Shown: positions 1 through 11,677, counted from the first letter of the stretch. The stretch: DNA of 64,000 bases from Paralvinella palmiformis (GCA_025642065.1 JAODUP010000026.1:923001-987000); one strand, 5' to 3'. Numbers and translations are program-made. The notes: a model not told the origin generated them from the letters alone.

Positions 1-614
1 TAATATAGGCACTTGGTATGAAAATCATTTAGGGGTATGAATATTTGAACTGAAAATTATTACATTTGCATCTTATTTCAGGTATTTATACACTTAATTT
101 TACAGAGTAAGCATAATTAAATGTATGCATATCACCTACTTAATTATATCTGTAACATGGAAAAACAAGACTACAGAAATGTTTTAATTGTCATCATATA
201 TCGAGGTGCTTTTCTTTTAATTGATTACGACGTCTTGCCTTGATGGAATTTTGGCAACTAAACCCACACTCGGAATTCAGAAGTCTAGTATGGCATTATT
301 AAAGCAAATGTGATGGGGAGACCATTAATACACTTACAATATTTTATTCTGCACCAAGTGGTGCACATATTTTTTTATTTTGCGCCATATGTTAAAATAT
401 CACAGCAATCCCTCAAAAACTCCTAGAAGGAACACTGTTTATTAAGATCAAATCATGAGTAAATAATTTCTTAAGATTTGTTAGCTGAAAGGTGTTTATA
501 ATCTTTAAATACAAACAGTTTGTGTTGGTCAGAACATGAAAATCTCCTGTTGTTACTTTGGTATACTTTTATGGCTAATTGATATGTATAGGAAACAATA
601 ATAGATGCACTTAC
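1..614 (-). other. Intron of PDI-B, incomplete
   Basis: This follows the donor GTAAGT at 614-609 (gene strand). It was scanned for the expected APWCGHC-coding exon on the minus strand and none was found, so the next exon lies off the left edge. No repeat or RNA gene was recognised. Confidence 0.6.
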
Positions 615-3436
615 AGAATTCAACAAATACACCCTTCTTCTTATCTTTGGCAATCTCATTAAAATTTTTGCCAACCAAGACCTTCACAGGATTAGCATCC
701 CAATCCTCGGGCACATCTTCACTCATCAAATGTGCCTAATGATGATACGGAGAGAAGCCATTACACACACTTTATTACATAAGGAATAAAGACCGGACAA
801 AGAACAGAAATGTGAAATAGCGAACTGAAGTGGAACACATTACATCTAGCCAGCGGGAACATCGCTTTTATATCCACATCCCGAGACCAACATACCTTGT
901 GTTTTCCAGAAAGAACATCGTCAACGAACTTCTTGATGGAATCAACTGTCAGCTCTTTGCCATCAGGCCTGAATTTAGTCATATCTTCCCCAAGGTTAAT
1001 GAGACGGATCGCTGGACACTCGTCAGTTTTCATGCCAAAGAATTCCAAGATTCTCAAGTGATCTTCATCATCGATGTTGATATAGATGAAAAGAACCTAA
1101 AACAATGATTATGACAGCACACTTTCAGTTTCAATCCTTTCACTTGAACAGAGAGACACATCCCATCCCACACACTAGTAACATCCGACTTCAACCTCTA
1201 GATTGATATCTGTGATGGTTGGTGCATCACAAACACTAGAACTACAGGGATACTAGATCAGAAACTACAAACAGGGATGACGGTCAGGAATATGGAAATT
1301 ACTTATCTCACTCACAATGTTATGATGTTATTACCATAAATTAACAACACTTCTTGTACCTTTTACTATTTGAAAATAAAAATGCATTCTAGATTTCATT
1401 TGATTGACCTGAACCAAACAAATCCAACTGCGAATGGGGTTCTACGATTGAAAACACCTAAGATTGGTATTTTTAGCTGGATACTAAATTAGATATATTG
1501 TACCTTGTGTGATACTTTTTACAAGTCGCTCATAAGTGTAATGATAAAAGTGTGCACATATTGTTTTAAGATTCATATACAAAGATAATGCAGGTGGAAG
1601 AAACTGACTGTGCATTCAGTGTTTGACCTAAATGATGACTTACATCCAACTCTATGGAATAATAAACTTAGAATCCCAATATTCTTCAAATGATCCAGAA
1701 TAGCACAATTTTAGCCACAAAAAGACTATTTGAAGTTAAAAAATTCAGGGTCCAAATCAGTTCAAATTTTAGACCATGAATTTTCATACATACGTTTACC
1801 CAATTATCAAAAAGACCTATATGTAATACTAATATTATTTTCATATCCTGCACAGGCTATTTGACCTACTAACCTTGCCCTTGTAATTTGGAGCAGCCTC
1901 CTTATAAATATCCATGATTGATTTGAAGTCATCAGAACCCTCAGAGATGAACAACAAGAGGTGATTCTTTAGCTCACCACTGAAGATCTTCTGGGCAGAT
2001 TCCTGAGTGAACTGGATCACCGTTGGCAACTGGTTGGCTGTTATGAACTCCTTGATCTTTTCAGCAGTCAGGTCAGTGGTGAGGTCATTACGGCCCTCAT
2101 CAAACTGAAGCGAGAAGTTTTTATATTATGCCAACATGACCTTTTTGGTATTGGATGGGATACACCGTACTCAATTATAATAACAAATACAGTATCCAGC
2201 AGCATATTACCATCTTCAAAACAGCTGTTACTATAGAACAGGATTAATCTAAAAAGTGGATAATGCATTTATACAGTTCAATTCGATCTGTGTAGTTACC
2301 TTCTTGAAAAGAACCACAGCATCACCATCAACTTTGTTCTCGGTGAAGACATCAGCATTTGATGTGATACCAAATGGCAAGTCATCGATTCCACCCGCTA
2401 CTTCAATGAATGCTTTAGCGGCAGCACTGTCAATATCCTAAATGCAACAGAATCACATATTTTATTACATACACCCTAAAATCTATAGCATGAATCTCTT
2501 GATCAAATGTACTTTTTAAATGAACAGGAACACCGTGCCTTGAAGAATCCAACAATAGCCACATCTGGTTTTGTTATAAATTCAGTAGCATCCTCTTTTG
2601 ACTCTAGTGTTTTTGCAGGTGGTCCGGTCTTTTTCTTTAACCAGTTAACAATATCATTGGCTTGCCGGCCACCTGAAATTGAAGTCCACATGATTAATAA
2701 ATCAAGTAGGAGTATATATTATTGCCTATCCCCCGGCTGATGGATCTATCCAGTTTGAATTTTGCACAATTCGATGGCTTGTGCGGTTAGCCAATAGTTA
2801 TAAAAATATTACAGCATTATTGGTACGAGCTATTTATTGAATAGTACACTTAATACAAATAAACAGAAGTGTCAAAATAAGTTAACATTTCTAAAAGAAC
2901 ACTAGAGCGAGTCATTGGACTATTCTATTTATGGGTTCTTCTACGTATTCTTCTCGAGTAAATAATAAAATGGCAAGAAATAAACATTTGAATGTTACAA
3001 TGTTTCTTAGCTGGGAGTACATTAACTAACTAAATATATATGTATATATCAAGGACATAATACATAGTCAACAAATGACTATAGCATACTACCTACATTG
3101 TGATAAATCTGAAATAAATCCAGTAACCTAATTTTAAGATAGGCCTATTAAGCAATGTAAACAAGGACTCTAGAAAAACAAACTAAGTAACTGGCTGATA
3201 TTATACAATAGACTGGTGTGCAGAAGGTTAAATCATACCTTGATATTCCATAGGCTTTCCCTTTTTGAAGAACTTGATGGTGGGATAGCCGCGAACTCCA
3301 AACTTCTCTGCAAGACTTGACTCCTCAGTAGCATCCACTTTAGCCAACTTAACTTCTGACTTCTCCTCCTTCAAGGTGCTAGCAGCCTTGGCATACTCTG
3401 GGGCTAAAGCTTTGCAGTGTCCACACCATGGAGCAT
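615..3436 (-). CDS. P4HB: Protein disulfide isomerase, P4HB-like (PDI-B), partial, no first exon of its own
   Basis: Exons (minus strand): 3239-3436, 2539-2672, 2300-2437, 1874-2104, 896-1096 and 615-735. The rest, including the second active site, lies beyond the left edge: the last exon ends in VFVEF plus the first base of a Tyr codon, just where APWCGHC should follow. Domain a has canonical [14 protein letters not shown] and the cis-proline motif GYPTIKFF. Domains b and b' are close to animal P4HB, for example [12 protein letters not shown] near the end of b'. P4HB acts as the ER oxidoreductase/isomerase and as the beta subunit of prolyl 4-hydroxylase. The first exon here starts with the last two bases of a Tyr codon, so a signal-peptide exon must precede it. 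The only candidate seen is 9915-10056. The exon 3 donor is GC rather than GT. One exon (1874-2104) corresponds to two exons of PDI-A. Confidence 0.9.
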
Positions 3437-3650
3437 CTAACAGTGGATACAGGAAGAGTCAGAGTACTGAACAGTAGAAACAGCAACACGCACGCTAAGC
3501 ACAGCACATATTCAAACATAAGAACGCATCCAGATTACAACCCAGGTCAAAAACATTTGTCACTGTCCACTACAACATCACCTGTTAATGCCTTGACATT
3601 TAATGCTGAAAACCAAAAAAAATATTACTCGTACAATGATCAGAGACATC

Positions 3651-3656
3651 TTTATT
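3651..3656 (-). terminator. Polyadenylation signal AATAAA of PDI-A
   Basis: TTTATT on the plus strand is AATAAA on the gene strand, 76-81 nt past the TAG of PDI-A and about 215 nt before the first PDI-B exon. It implies that PDI-A transcripts can end before PDI-B. A PDI-B mRNA started at the shared first exon must read past it. Confidence 0.55.
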
Positions 3657-3731
3657 AAACTCCATTACACTGTTACAAAATCTAGCATCAGTTATGATGC
3701 TGCTGCCATCAGGTCAGTTATGAATCCACCA

Positions 3732-6700
3732 CTAAAGTTCATCTTTCAATTTCTCGTCTCCATCGTCGGATGCTGATAAATAATTTCCAGTCCGTTCCGT
3801 CGCCAGGTTTCCATTTCCAGAAGCCTCATCATCGGACCGTTTTCTTTCCGTAGCTTCATGCTCAGCTTTTTCCCTTTCCAAAGCTTCACGTTCTGCCTTT
3901 TCCTCAGCCGCCCTTCTGGCTTTGATGTCTTCAGTAGTGATAATCTTTCTATGTGTTGGGTGACCGTCATGATCAACAAACTTAATCAACTCATCCAGAT
4001 CCAACATGTCACTTGTATAGTACACATGCTGAAAGAAACAACCAATGTTTTAGATAAACGCCTAAATACCTCACTAACAGGCAACAACAGTTAAAAGAAA
4101 AACAGTTATCATATAAACTGAACCACGCTTTAAACATTTTGTGGACATGGTTGGCCAACTAGAAGGAGAACATCAAAGACAAAGAGATACGGTAAAACAC
4201 CATTCTGGCATAACCAAATCATGATTTGAACCAAGGTGCTATATATGAACAGTCAACCATAGGCACTGACTCAGCAAAGAAAAGTTTAACCCAAACAAAA
4301 ATAGTATGTATCACAAAAGAACTTACTGGCTTGCCATCTTTAGGGAAGAATATAATGCCTGGATAACGTTTAAATTTGAACTGTGGATATTCGTTCTCAA
4401 CTGCATCGGTTTTAGCAATGACAATATCAGCATTATCTTTGTAATGTTCGGCTAACTGGTCGAATATTGGATGAAGTGCCTTACAATTGAAGCACAATGG
4501 TGAATCTGAAATAAAACAAGACAAATCTGTCAGTACAAATCAACATTAATGCAAACATCCGACTAGTCCAGTGCCTTTATTAAGACTTAAAAAAAAACAC
4601 TTACAAAATTCAACAAGCACTGCTTTCGTTTCATCGAGGGCCACATCATCGAAGTTCTGTATTACCAGGGTTTTCACTGGATGAGCATCCCAGTCTTCTG
4701 GTAAAGGTTCACCCTTCATGAAACGCTGAAAACAGAAAAGTTTAACGTAAACCATAAGAATAGACAAAAGTGGAAATAGACATGATGTCATGATCAACTT
4801 AATAAGAATGTCTGCATCAGTTAAAAACATACAGACCAAATTAAAATGATATCAACTCACTTTAAGTATCCCCTGTTCAATGGCTTGGATGAAGTTGCAA
4901 ACTCCGATAGCACTATAATCTAGTCCATCATATTTGAACTTGACCGCATCTTCAGCACGCATGTCGATATAACGCAATGCTGTGCCTTCTTTATAATCGA
5001 CAGAGAAATACTTGAACACATCCAGGAATGCCAAAACATCCAGGTTTATCAGCACAAACAGATACTGTTGAAATAACATGAAACTAATCAAGGCACAAAC
5101 AACAGTTAGCTAAAAATGTATCATTACATCCAATTCTGAAATATATATGATAATAGCAAATTCATGAGAATTTACTACATTTTTATTTCTGAATTAAATA
5201 TGATAATTGCACAGATTCATGAGAATTTAATACATTTTTAAACACGAAAAGAACTATGAGTTACCTTTCCCTTGTTATTGTATGCCACAGCTCTGAAATC
5301 TTCTTTAAGCTGACCAAAAGACTCATCAGTGTAGTTGATAAAAAGCACGATGAATTCTCTAATAACTCTCTGTTCAAAAATAATCTTTGCTACCTGGAAT
5401 GGTGTAAAAGGGAAAACGAGTGTCTCCAATAAATGATTGTTGATAAGTACTAACTACGACAACTGTAAATTACACATCTGAAACAATACATACCGTAGTA
5501 TCAAAATCCACAACAACATGCAGCTTGTTAAACTGTACGAAGTTCTTAACTTCAGTGACAGTATACTCAGCAGTGAAGTCATCACGTCCATGGTCATACT
5601 GTACAATATATCACATAAAAGACAATTATAGCCATGATGTATATACTAATTTTACATTAACATATTTCAAATAAAACAAAATTAACACACCCATCAGAGA
5701 AATTGCAGAAACTGTTACCTTTTTCAATAAGATGATGGCACTATCATACTTGATCTTGTAATTCCTGAACAAGACATCATCATAGGTGTGTAGATAAACA
5801 GTGTCAATCATTTCATCAGCTGCTGCCATATATATTTCATGTGCATCGGATGTTGTTTCCTACAAAGCAAACGAAACCACTTTAAATAATGCCACTCTAA
5901 AAAGTGGAGTAGCATGACCTCCAGCACTGGTCTCACCAAGGATAACTCTCTAGAGAAACACATCCCATAAACACAGGTATAAGCTGGAATCAAACCCACA
6001 AACACAGCAGGTTTACAGGTGTGTTCTAACCACTGTCCCATCAGAATGAAAAGAGATATAAACATGGAGGCTAGTAATTGTTATTCAGCTTTAACCAGAT
6101 ACCAAGGTCTTACCCTAAATAATCCCAACACGACGGCTCTATATAATTCAAGTAGCTCATTAATTTCATCCACTGAATGAACCTCTATTGATGGTGGGCC
6201 AGATTTCTTATTCAGCCAGGCTACGAGGGAATCAGCACGTCTTGGTCCTGTGTAACAACAAACACCAATTCTGACCTATCACTGGCATTAAGCATTTCAT
6301 TTTTAAACAACAATTTCATATACGTCCTTGTGATTAGCATATTGACAGAACAATCTTTTCCCCTGTGGTTGCACTTGTCAACAAATCAAATGAAAAAAAC
6401 CAAACATACCATTGTATTTTAATGGCTTCTCATCCCCTCTGCGAAAGAACTTCAGCGTAGGCAAGAAAGAAATTTTTTGCCCGGTGGCCAATTCTTTGGC
6501 AGCTGACACATCTACCTTTGCTAGAACAACAGGCGAGTTTCTCTCTTTTAACAATGCAGCAGCCTTCTCAAACTCTGGTGCAAATGCCTGACAGTGACCA
6601 CACCAGGGGGCATCTGTAGTAATGAAGACAACTGTAGTGCAAGTTATCTTACTAGGTCAATTAGGAAACCGAGAGTTACATGAACACCGACTGGCTCTTG

Positions 6701-9700
6701 TACCACCACGGTGTAAAGGTTGAGGCCATACTAATGATGGGAGAATACAGATGTCACATATAGACATGACTAGATAATGAAAGATCAACTGTTTCCATTA
6801 TCTTGCATATTAAACTTTCCACAGGTGCTATCAGCGAGTGCGACTAATGGTGGAAACAGCTGGTACGTTTTTGATATTCTAGAAGTATATATTACGAAAA
6901 CAGAATCTGCCGGCGACTTCTGCCAGTTATAGTAATCAATACTGTCACTATTTAACAGTGCTTAGACAGCAGCTAGCTACTTAGAAAACATCATTAAGTA
7001 GTGCCCTTAGCTATAACGGTAATTATGAAATTCAAATAGGAACATTAAAGTTACACAGGACTAAATATCATTCATGCACTACAGTATTTAATAGCTCCAT
7101 GGATAACACGACAAGCATGCACACCTAAAACATGACAAACAAGCTAGGTGCATCATAAATAAGGAAAACGTAGTGTGAGTGACTGAAAGAAAGATTCAAA
7201 ACAAAAAAAATACCACAAAACAAGATTAAGAGGTTTTCCATTTATAAAGATGAACATTGTTTGGAAGAAGATTGTAGGTGGCAGATCTTATATAATGAAC
7301 TGTGCATAAGGATCTTTTTTAGGTTTAACTAGTATAAGCTGCAGGTAGATGCACATGTATTACGAAATATAAAGATTAACACCCGGCAGAATATTTTCAA
7401 CTTGCTGAATATCACAAAGAAAGAAGGTACTGTATAAATGCAGCTAGGTCAAGTTCAGGAGTTATTTCAGTTGAGAAATATTTGCACATTCACACAATAT
7501 TAAAATAATAATGTGTCACATTGACAATTCAATTACAAGCAATGCAAACACTGAATAATTCAAGTAGTCAGCACAACAAATTATCATAATTGAAGATTCC
7601 GGTTTGTTACTGAATTATTATTCAATGTGGACAGTAGGTCAACATAATCCATTTTTCAATCCCATCCTACCATACAATAGTGGCAGAAGGCTAATAAACA
7701 GATTTGAAAGTAATGCTATACTGAAAAGGAGCCGAAAGCATAAATGGTGGGACGGGAGGTTGATGACAGAGTCAATACCCTTCAGGAGAAGTGTATAATG
7801 CTGAAGCATATGTTATTTCCTCATCAAGCGGATATTCCTTAAACATCAGTGCTCCAGTTAAGGCTGGACCTAGTCAATTAGTATGTTCTCTGGCTACTAA
7901 TACTATGAAGCAGGTCGGCACACGCCAAAAGTGCATCAGAACTACAGTTGCTGCATAGTGCATATGGATTCAAGACCAATAACAAGTGGTTAGGAAAAGT
8001 AATGGATTACAGTTAGTTTATGTTGACTTGTTTAGCTGTAGCAGGGTTCATACACATTTTGACATCTCAGATTCCAGGACCTTTCAATGTCAAATTCAAG
8101 GACCGTTTCAATGAATTCACAAGCTAATAACGTGCAAAGATACACCCATATTTCACAAGAAGTGTAACAACTGAATTCATGTATGCTTATCATTAGAAAT
8201 ATAGATCTATATGTCCAAATTCTAGGACTTTCAAGGGCCTCTACAAAAATTCCACGACTTTCCAGGCATGGAATCCAAATTTTCGGACTTTCCAGGACAT
8301 GTGCGAACCCTGTGTAGTTGCATTTGCATCATACAGCCATAAGCATTGACCAAGGAAATAAATTCCATTAACTGGATTCAAACCCACAACCTAGAGGTTT
8401 GCAGCACAGTAGTCTAACCGCTGTGCCACTGTAACAACATGCATCTAGTAAATATACCAAAGACATCACATCTCTAATCTAATACGCCATAGTTAGTACA
8501 TTCAACAATAAAGAGAACAAAATGAAACCAGACAGTTGATGTTAAAAGAAAAATAATGCAGCAACAAAACAGACAAATGTGCAACAAGAAAACATATGCT
8601 GCACAATGCAATATCAAAACAACTATTCAGACAGGCATGCTATGTACAGATCTTCACAACAAACTTACCATTAGTGCTGCATCTTCATAAAAAGGTATCT
8701 GGTGTGTGCTGTGATACTTGTGAAACCAAACTTGACATGTGATTACGCAACAAGAAAGTATACACTGCATCAAATCGTTCAGTTGCTACATTACCAAATA
8801 CTTACAAACACAACAAAGTAATAATCGGTATAACAAAGTTAAAGTGAACAAGAATCATTATGATATGTGCAGTTTTAAAAGCTTGTGCGTGTGACACAAT
8901 CAGAACCACTAGTAAATGTGTCTACATTCTAGCCATGTTGTCATATAAATAGTTACTCACAAAAGTGGTATTGTACAAGTATTCAATTAAACATGCATCA
9001 ATTTACACAGGAACATTAGTACTATTATTATTCAATGTAAGATCATGTCATATATATTGTGAACAAGGTAGCTGGAGATATAAATTTAAATACAAAGAAA
9101 CACAGTGACTTCATATTACTAATCTAATGACACTATAACAGTGATTGACATATTAGTTATAAAAACTAGCAACTTTGCATCTTTGTTCTAACTTTGTACC
9201 TGCAACAAAACATCACATCAGACAGGTGTAGAATTATGGGAACACAAAGCGATCTGAAATCAAAGCCCCAGTGACTGAGTGAACAATAAATATAATTGTG
9301 ACAATATATCATGACCATAGGTTGTAACTGAACAAACGATAACCACTGCACAAAACACCAGTTTGCCATCATCGCATATCACGTTTGGTATTTATTTGCT
9401 CGTTATGCCATGATCATTAGATTTTGAATAGAAATCATAAACTATAGATCTAAACATATGTTTCACCTGGATGCCTTTTAAGTCATCAACGTAGAGCTGA
9501 TCACATGACTATACGCATGGCTTCTTAAAAATCAATAGTTCACACGTGCTCTTGTATAGCAAATATGTATCCAATATGGTACTACATGCCGAATATTTGG
9601 ACTCTAAAAACAGCCAGCCAACAATAGATCTAAAAACCGCTCGTTCGGTACTCCAGGCACAAGCTTTGGGCAGTCACCGGTCTTTAAATCGTGATATCTA

Positions 9701-10056
9701 AAACATGGCAGCAAACGAGTTAAGTGCAGTTGAAATCCGGGAAAATCATTGAATGGTAGCTGGGAAATTCAAAACGGATGTTTGCGAACAAACTAAGTTA
9801 CGTCGAGCTTCGTTTACTAGGTGAATATTAAACCCTATCGTAGATTATTAGATTAACGCCTTAAACTTTAGTTCCAACAAGTCAATTGGGCCAACCACAT
9901 CGCTATCTACTCACAGAATTCGACCAGAATGTGTTCGTGATCTTCGATGGCGTTGTCAAAATTATCAGTTGTCAACACCAACACGTTCTCCTCTTCCTTG
10001 ATGTCGCACGCCACGACGGCGAACAGGGCGATCAGGACCAATCCAGAAATCTTCAT
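3732..10056 (-). CDS. Protein disulfide isomerase, divergent paralogue (PDI-A), complete, KDEL-ended
   Basis: This is an ER-lumenal thiol-disulfide oxidoreductase with domains a-b-b'-a' and a tail. Exons (minus strand): 9915-10056, 6410-6613, 6114-6247, 5719-5859, 5494-5598, 5265-5393, 4861-5064, 4605-4725, 4327-4505 and 3732-4028. All have GT-AG borders and the phases join cleanly, giving 551 residues against about 508 in human P4HB. The first active site is canonical, APWCGHC (Cys52/Cys55). The second reads YSPLCFNCK (Cys398/Cys401), so Trp, Gly and His of WCGHC are all replaced while both cysteines remain. The last exon adds a long charged helix-like segment rich in Ala, Glu, Arg and Lys (about residues 477-505), then an acidic stretch and KDEL followed by TAG. 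An ERSE-like site lies upstream of exon 1. The PDI family assignment is firm. The change in redox behaviour is inferred. Confidence 0.93.
5946..6045 (-). mobile_element. tRNA-derived SINE fragment (group S3) in a PDI-A intron
   Basis: On the minus strand a degenerate B box (GGTTTGATTCC) sits next to a stretch resembling the 12133 SINE head and body (GTTTATGGGATGTGTTTCTC). It lies wholly inside the intron between PDI-A exons 3 and 4. Confidence 0.45.
8042..8312. mobile_element. Short inverted-repeat DNA element with CAGGG ends and 5-bp target duplication
   Basis: This 271-bp element begins CAGGGTTCATACA and ends TGTGCGAACCCTG, which are imperfect inverted repeats, and it is flanked by exact TGTAG copies (8037-8041 and 8313-8317). 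The interior repeats phrases such as GGACTTTCCAGG and has no coding potential. CAGGG termini recall hAT-superfamily ends, and the 5-bp duplication is shorter than the usual 8 bp of that group. It is a non-autonomous (MITE-like) copy. Confidence 0.6.
8358..8433 (-). mobile_element. tRNA-derived SINE fragment (group S3)
   Basis: The minus strand shows an A-box-like start, CACTGTGCTGCAAACC-type wording and a B box GGTTTGAATCC. It is diverged and lacks a recognisable tail. Confidence 0.45.
9915..10056 (-). CDS. First coding exon of the PDI locus (signal peptide and start of domain a)
   Basis: This exon encodes 47 residues plus one base. The chosen ATG (10056-10054) opens a classic secretory signal, [17 protein letters not shown], followed by an acidic stretch and the start of a thioredoxin fold ending in ILVEF. 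An in-frame ATG 43 codons upstream would bury the signal, so I reject it. The donor is GTGAGT directly after the exon. The final T completes a Tyr codon with AT from the next exon, giving the PDI-typical LVEFYAPWCGHC junction. Two downstream exons, at 6613 (PDI-A) and 3436 (PDI-B), both begin with AT-GCN-CCN-TGG in the right phase, so either could be the splice partner. I found no second exon of this kind in 6614-9914 or 3437-3731. The exon lies in locally CpG-rich DNA, as expected near a promoter. Confidence 0.9.
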
Positions 10057-10186
10057 TTCGAAGCCGCTGCTGAAAAGATTTCGAAGTTTACCAACCAAAT
10101 CGCCGACAACAAACTGATAGCAGTCTATCAACGTGGCAAGAAGAACGAGCCGGTCGGCGCATGCGCTTTTAACACCGGTTGCCACT

Positions 10187-10205
10187 CGTGTTGGCTCGCC
10201 ATTGG
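10187..10205 (-). promoter_or_regulatory. ER-stress response element (ERSE)-like site upstream of the PDI locus
   Basis: On the gene strand this reads CCAAT-GGCGAGCCA-ACACG, 131-149 nt upstream of the ATG. The known ERSE consensus is CCAAT-N9-CCACG, bound by NF-Y and ATF6/XBP1. Spacing is exact, the N9 is GC-rich as in the classical sites, and one base of the second half differs (ACACG for CCACG). A CACGTGG motif sits about 10 bp further upstream, at 10217-10223. An ERSE fits a PDI gene, but function is inferred. Confidence 0.5.
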
Positions 10206-10789
10206 TCAGCGCGGCGCACGTGGTTTTGTTTCTTAATACTACAACACGATGTTATACCTTATGGATGTGGGCGGTTTTAAGACATTTGCTGGCTGTCTTA
10301 CTTGGTTATGACCGAGCAGGTTTAAGTATGTGTGTGTGTGTGATCTCAGTCAGGTTGACAAAGACGAGATGACTAGCTGTACGCTTCGGTGAATAACTAT
10401 GTCGGCATTTGACTTACTGCTAAAACAACCCCCCCCCCCCTTCACTGTAGTGTATGGCTATGGCTTGCGCAGTTACGGGCTTTGTTGAAAAGAATCCTGC
10501 ACGACCAGGTAGAACCTGTGGAAAAATGCATCGTTCATTAAAAAGTTTTAGTAACTACTATATACAAACGCTAAATAATGATACACCAAGAATCTTAATA
10601 GCTAGGTGGCTATATTAAAACCAGTGGAATTGTAAACACTGCCTTGCACCAAGGAGGGGGAGTTCTGTATGCAAATCATATAGGCCTATATATTATATAT
10701 ATATAGGCCTATGGCAAAGCCTACCATAAAAAACACAGGCACGTACACTGTTACACACACACATATATATATAAAACAATATAATAATA

Positions 10790-10921
10790 GTTAATCTGTA
10801 GAATCAGGTAATCTATATATTACATGACATATTCTGGTAATTAATGTGTATATTAAATCTCAATTAGCAATATTACACATATTACCGAAATATACATATT
10901 GCCTGATTATACAGATAAACT
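10790..10921 (+). mobile_element. Inverted-repeat MITE-like element M1, copy 1
   Basis: The left end GTTAATCTGTAGAATCAGG mirrors the right end CCTGATTATACAGATAAAC. The interior contains AAATCTCAATTAGCAATA. Two other copies (25565 and 38661) share both the ends and this interior word, which makes it a family rather than chance. No coding capacity. Confidence 0.6.
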
Positions 10922-10924
10922 GTA

Positions 10925-10939
<15 letters not shown>

Positions 10940-10970
<31 letters not shown>

Positions 10971-11030
10971 TGGAAGTAGAATTTAAAAAAAATTATGGTT
11001 TTAATATATATATATATATATATATATAGG
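10940..11030. repeat. TA microsatellites
   Basis: Two TA runs (10938-10968 and 11004-11028) interrupted by unique AT-rich sequence. Confidence 0.85.
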
Positions 11031-11429
11031 TTAAAATACATTTTAGCTGTCGGTATCGATTAATGTTATTATTAGTGTCGATCACTAACGCCGGTAAACG
11101 TATGATAACTGAATTCCTTTAAGGGTCGAGGCTACATATATTTTAGCGCGGTGTGCGTTCTAGTTTAAATACTCTAATATATACTGTATAAACTATTATT
11201 ATAGTAGCCAGACTTCGGCTAGTCCAAGGATCTAAAAGCAAGGTTCAGTGATTCAGCTCTCCTTCTTAAAAAAAATACACACACCTGACTACCCGAGTCC
11301 TGTAATAAACGATGCTAACCAACCAGTTCATTATACGTCGGTAATATAATAGAAAAGTGAGATGTAGGTGTTTGTAAAACGTGAAATTGATCACGTTTGG
11401 TAAGAATCACACTAAACTAAAAATTATTA

Positions 11430-11450
11430 AGACTACCATATATATATATA

Positions 11451-11480
<30 letters not shown>
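11430..11480. repeat. Compound TA-GT microsatellite
   Basis: A TA run passes directly into a GT run of about 15 units. Confidence 0.85.
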
Positions 11481-11481
<1 letters not shown>

Positions 11482-11675
11482 ATAATTGGCAACGGTTGTG
11501 TCTGGTTTTAAATAAATCATTGGTATGTCTCCATTCTAAGTACGATTACGTCAAAACACGACTATTATAGCGGGAAGACAAACCGCAAATGTGGTCTTGT
11601 TACGAGGTTTTTCTTGAATTATCCAGCCACCACCCATGCATCTGTATCCGGCCGTGCACATGGACACGTCAGCCA

Positions 11676-11677
<2 letters not shown>

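Larger units (their letters stand above)
6614..9914 (-). other. First intron of PDI-A (3.3 kb)
   Basis: It runs from donor GTGAGT to acceptor CTACAG. It holds a CAGGG-ended element (8042-8312) and a tRNA-derived SINE fragment (8358-8433). I searched the minus strand for an alternative first exon ending in an LVEFY-type codon run plus a GT donor and found none. A good donor-like site at 8666-8671 follows a short frame that does not fit the phase. Confidence 0.6.

Noticed and set aside
830..1108. Plus-strand open frame
   Set aside because: It is the antisense shadow of a PDI-B exon; similar shadows occur at 2507, 3858, 9886 and 25936.
8666..8745. Possible alternative first exon for the PDI locus, with donor GTAAGT after ACTAATG
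   Set aside because: The frame meets a stop or leaves the wrong phase for the AT-GCN second exons, and no signal peptide is present.
10201..10223. Second ERSE formed by ATTGG and CGTGG
   Set aside because: The spacing is 12 bases and the order is wrong for ERSE or ERSE-II; only the 10187-10205 site has exact geometry.
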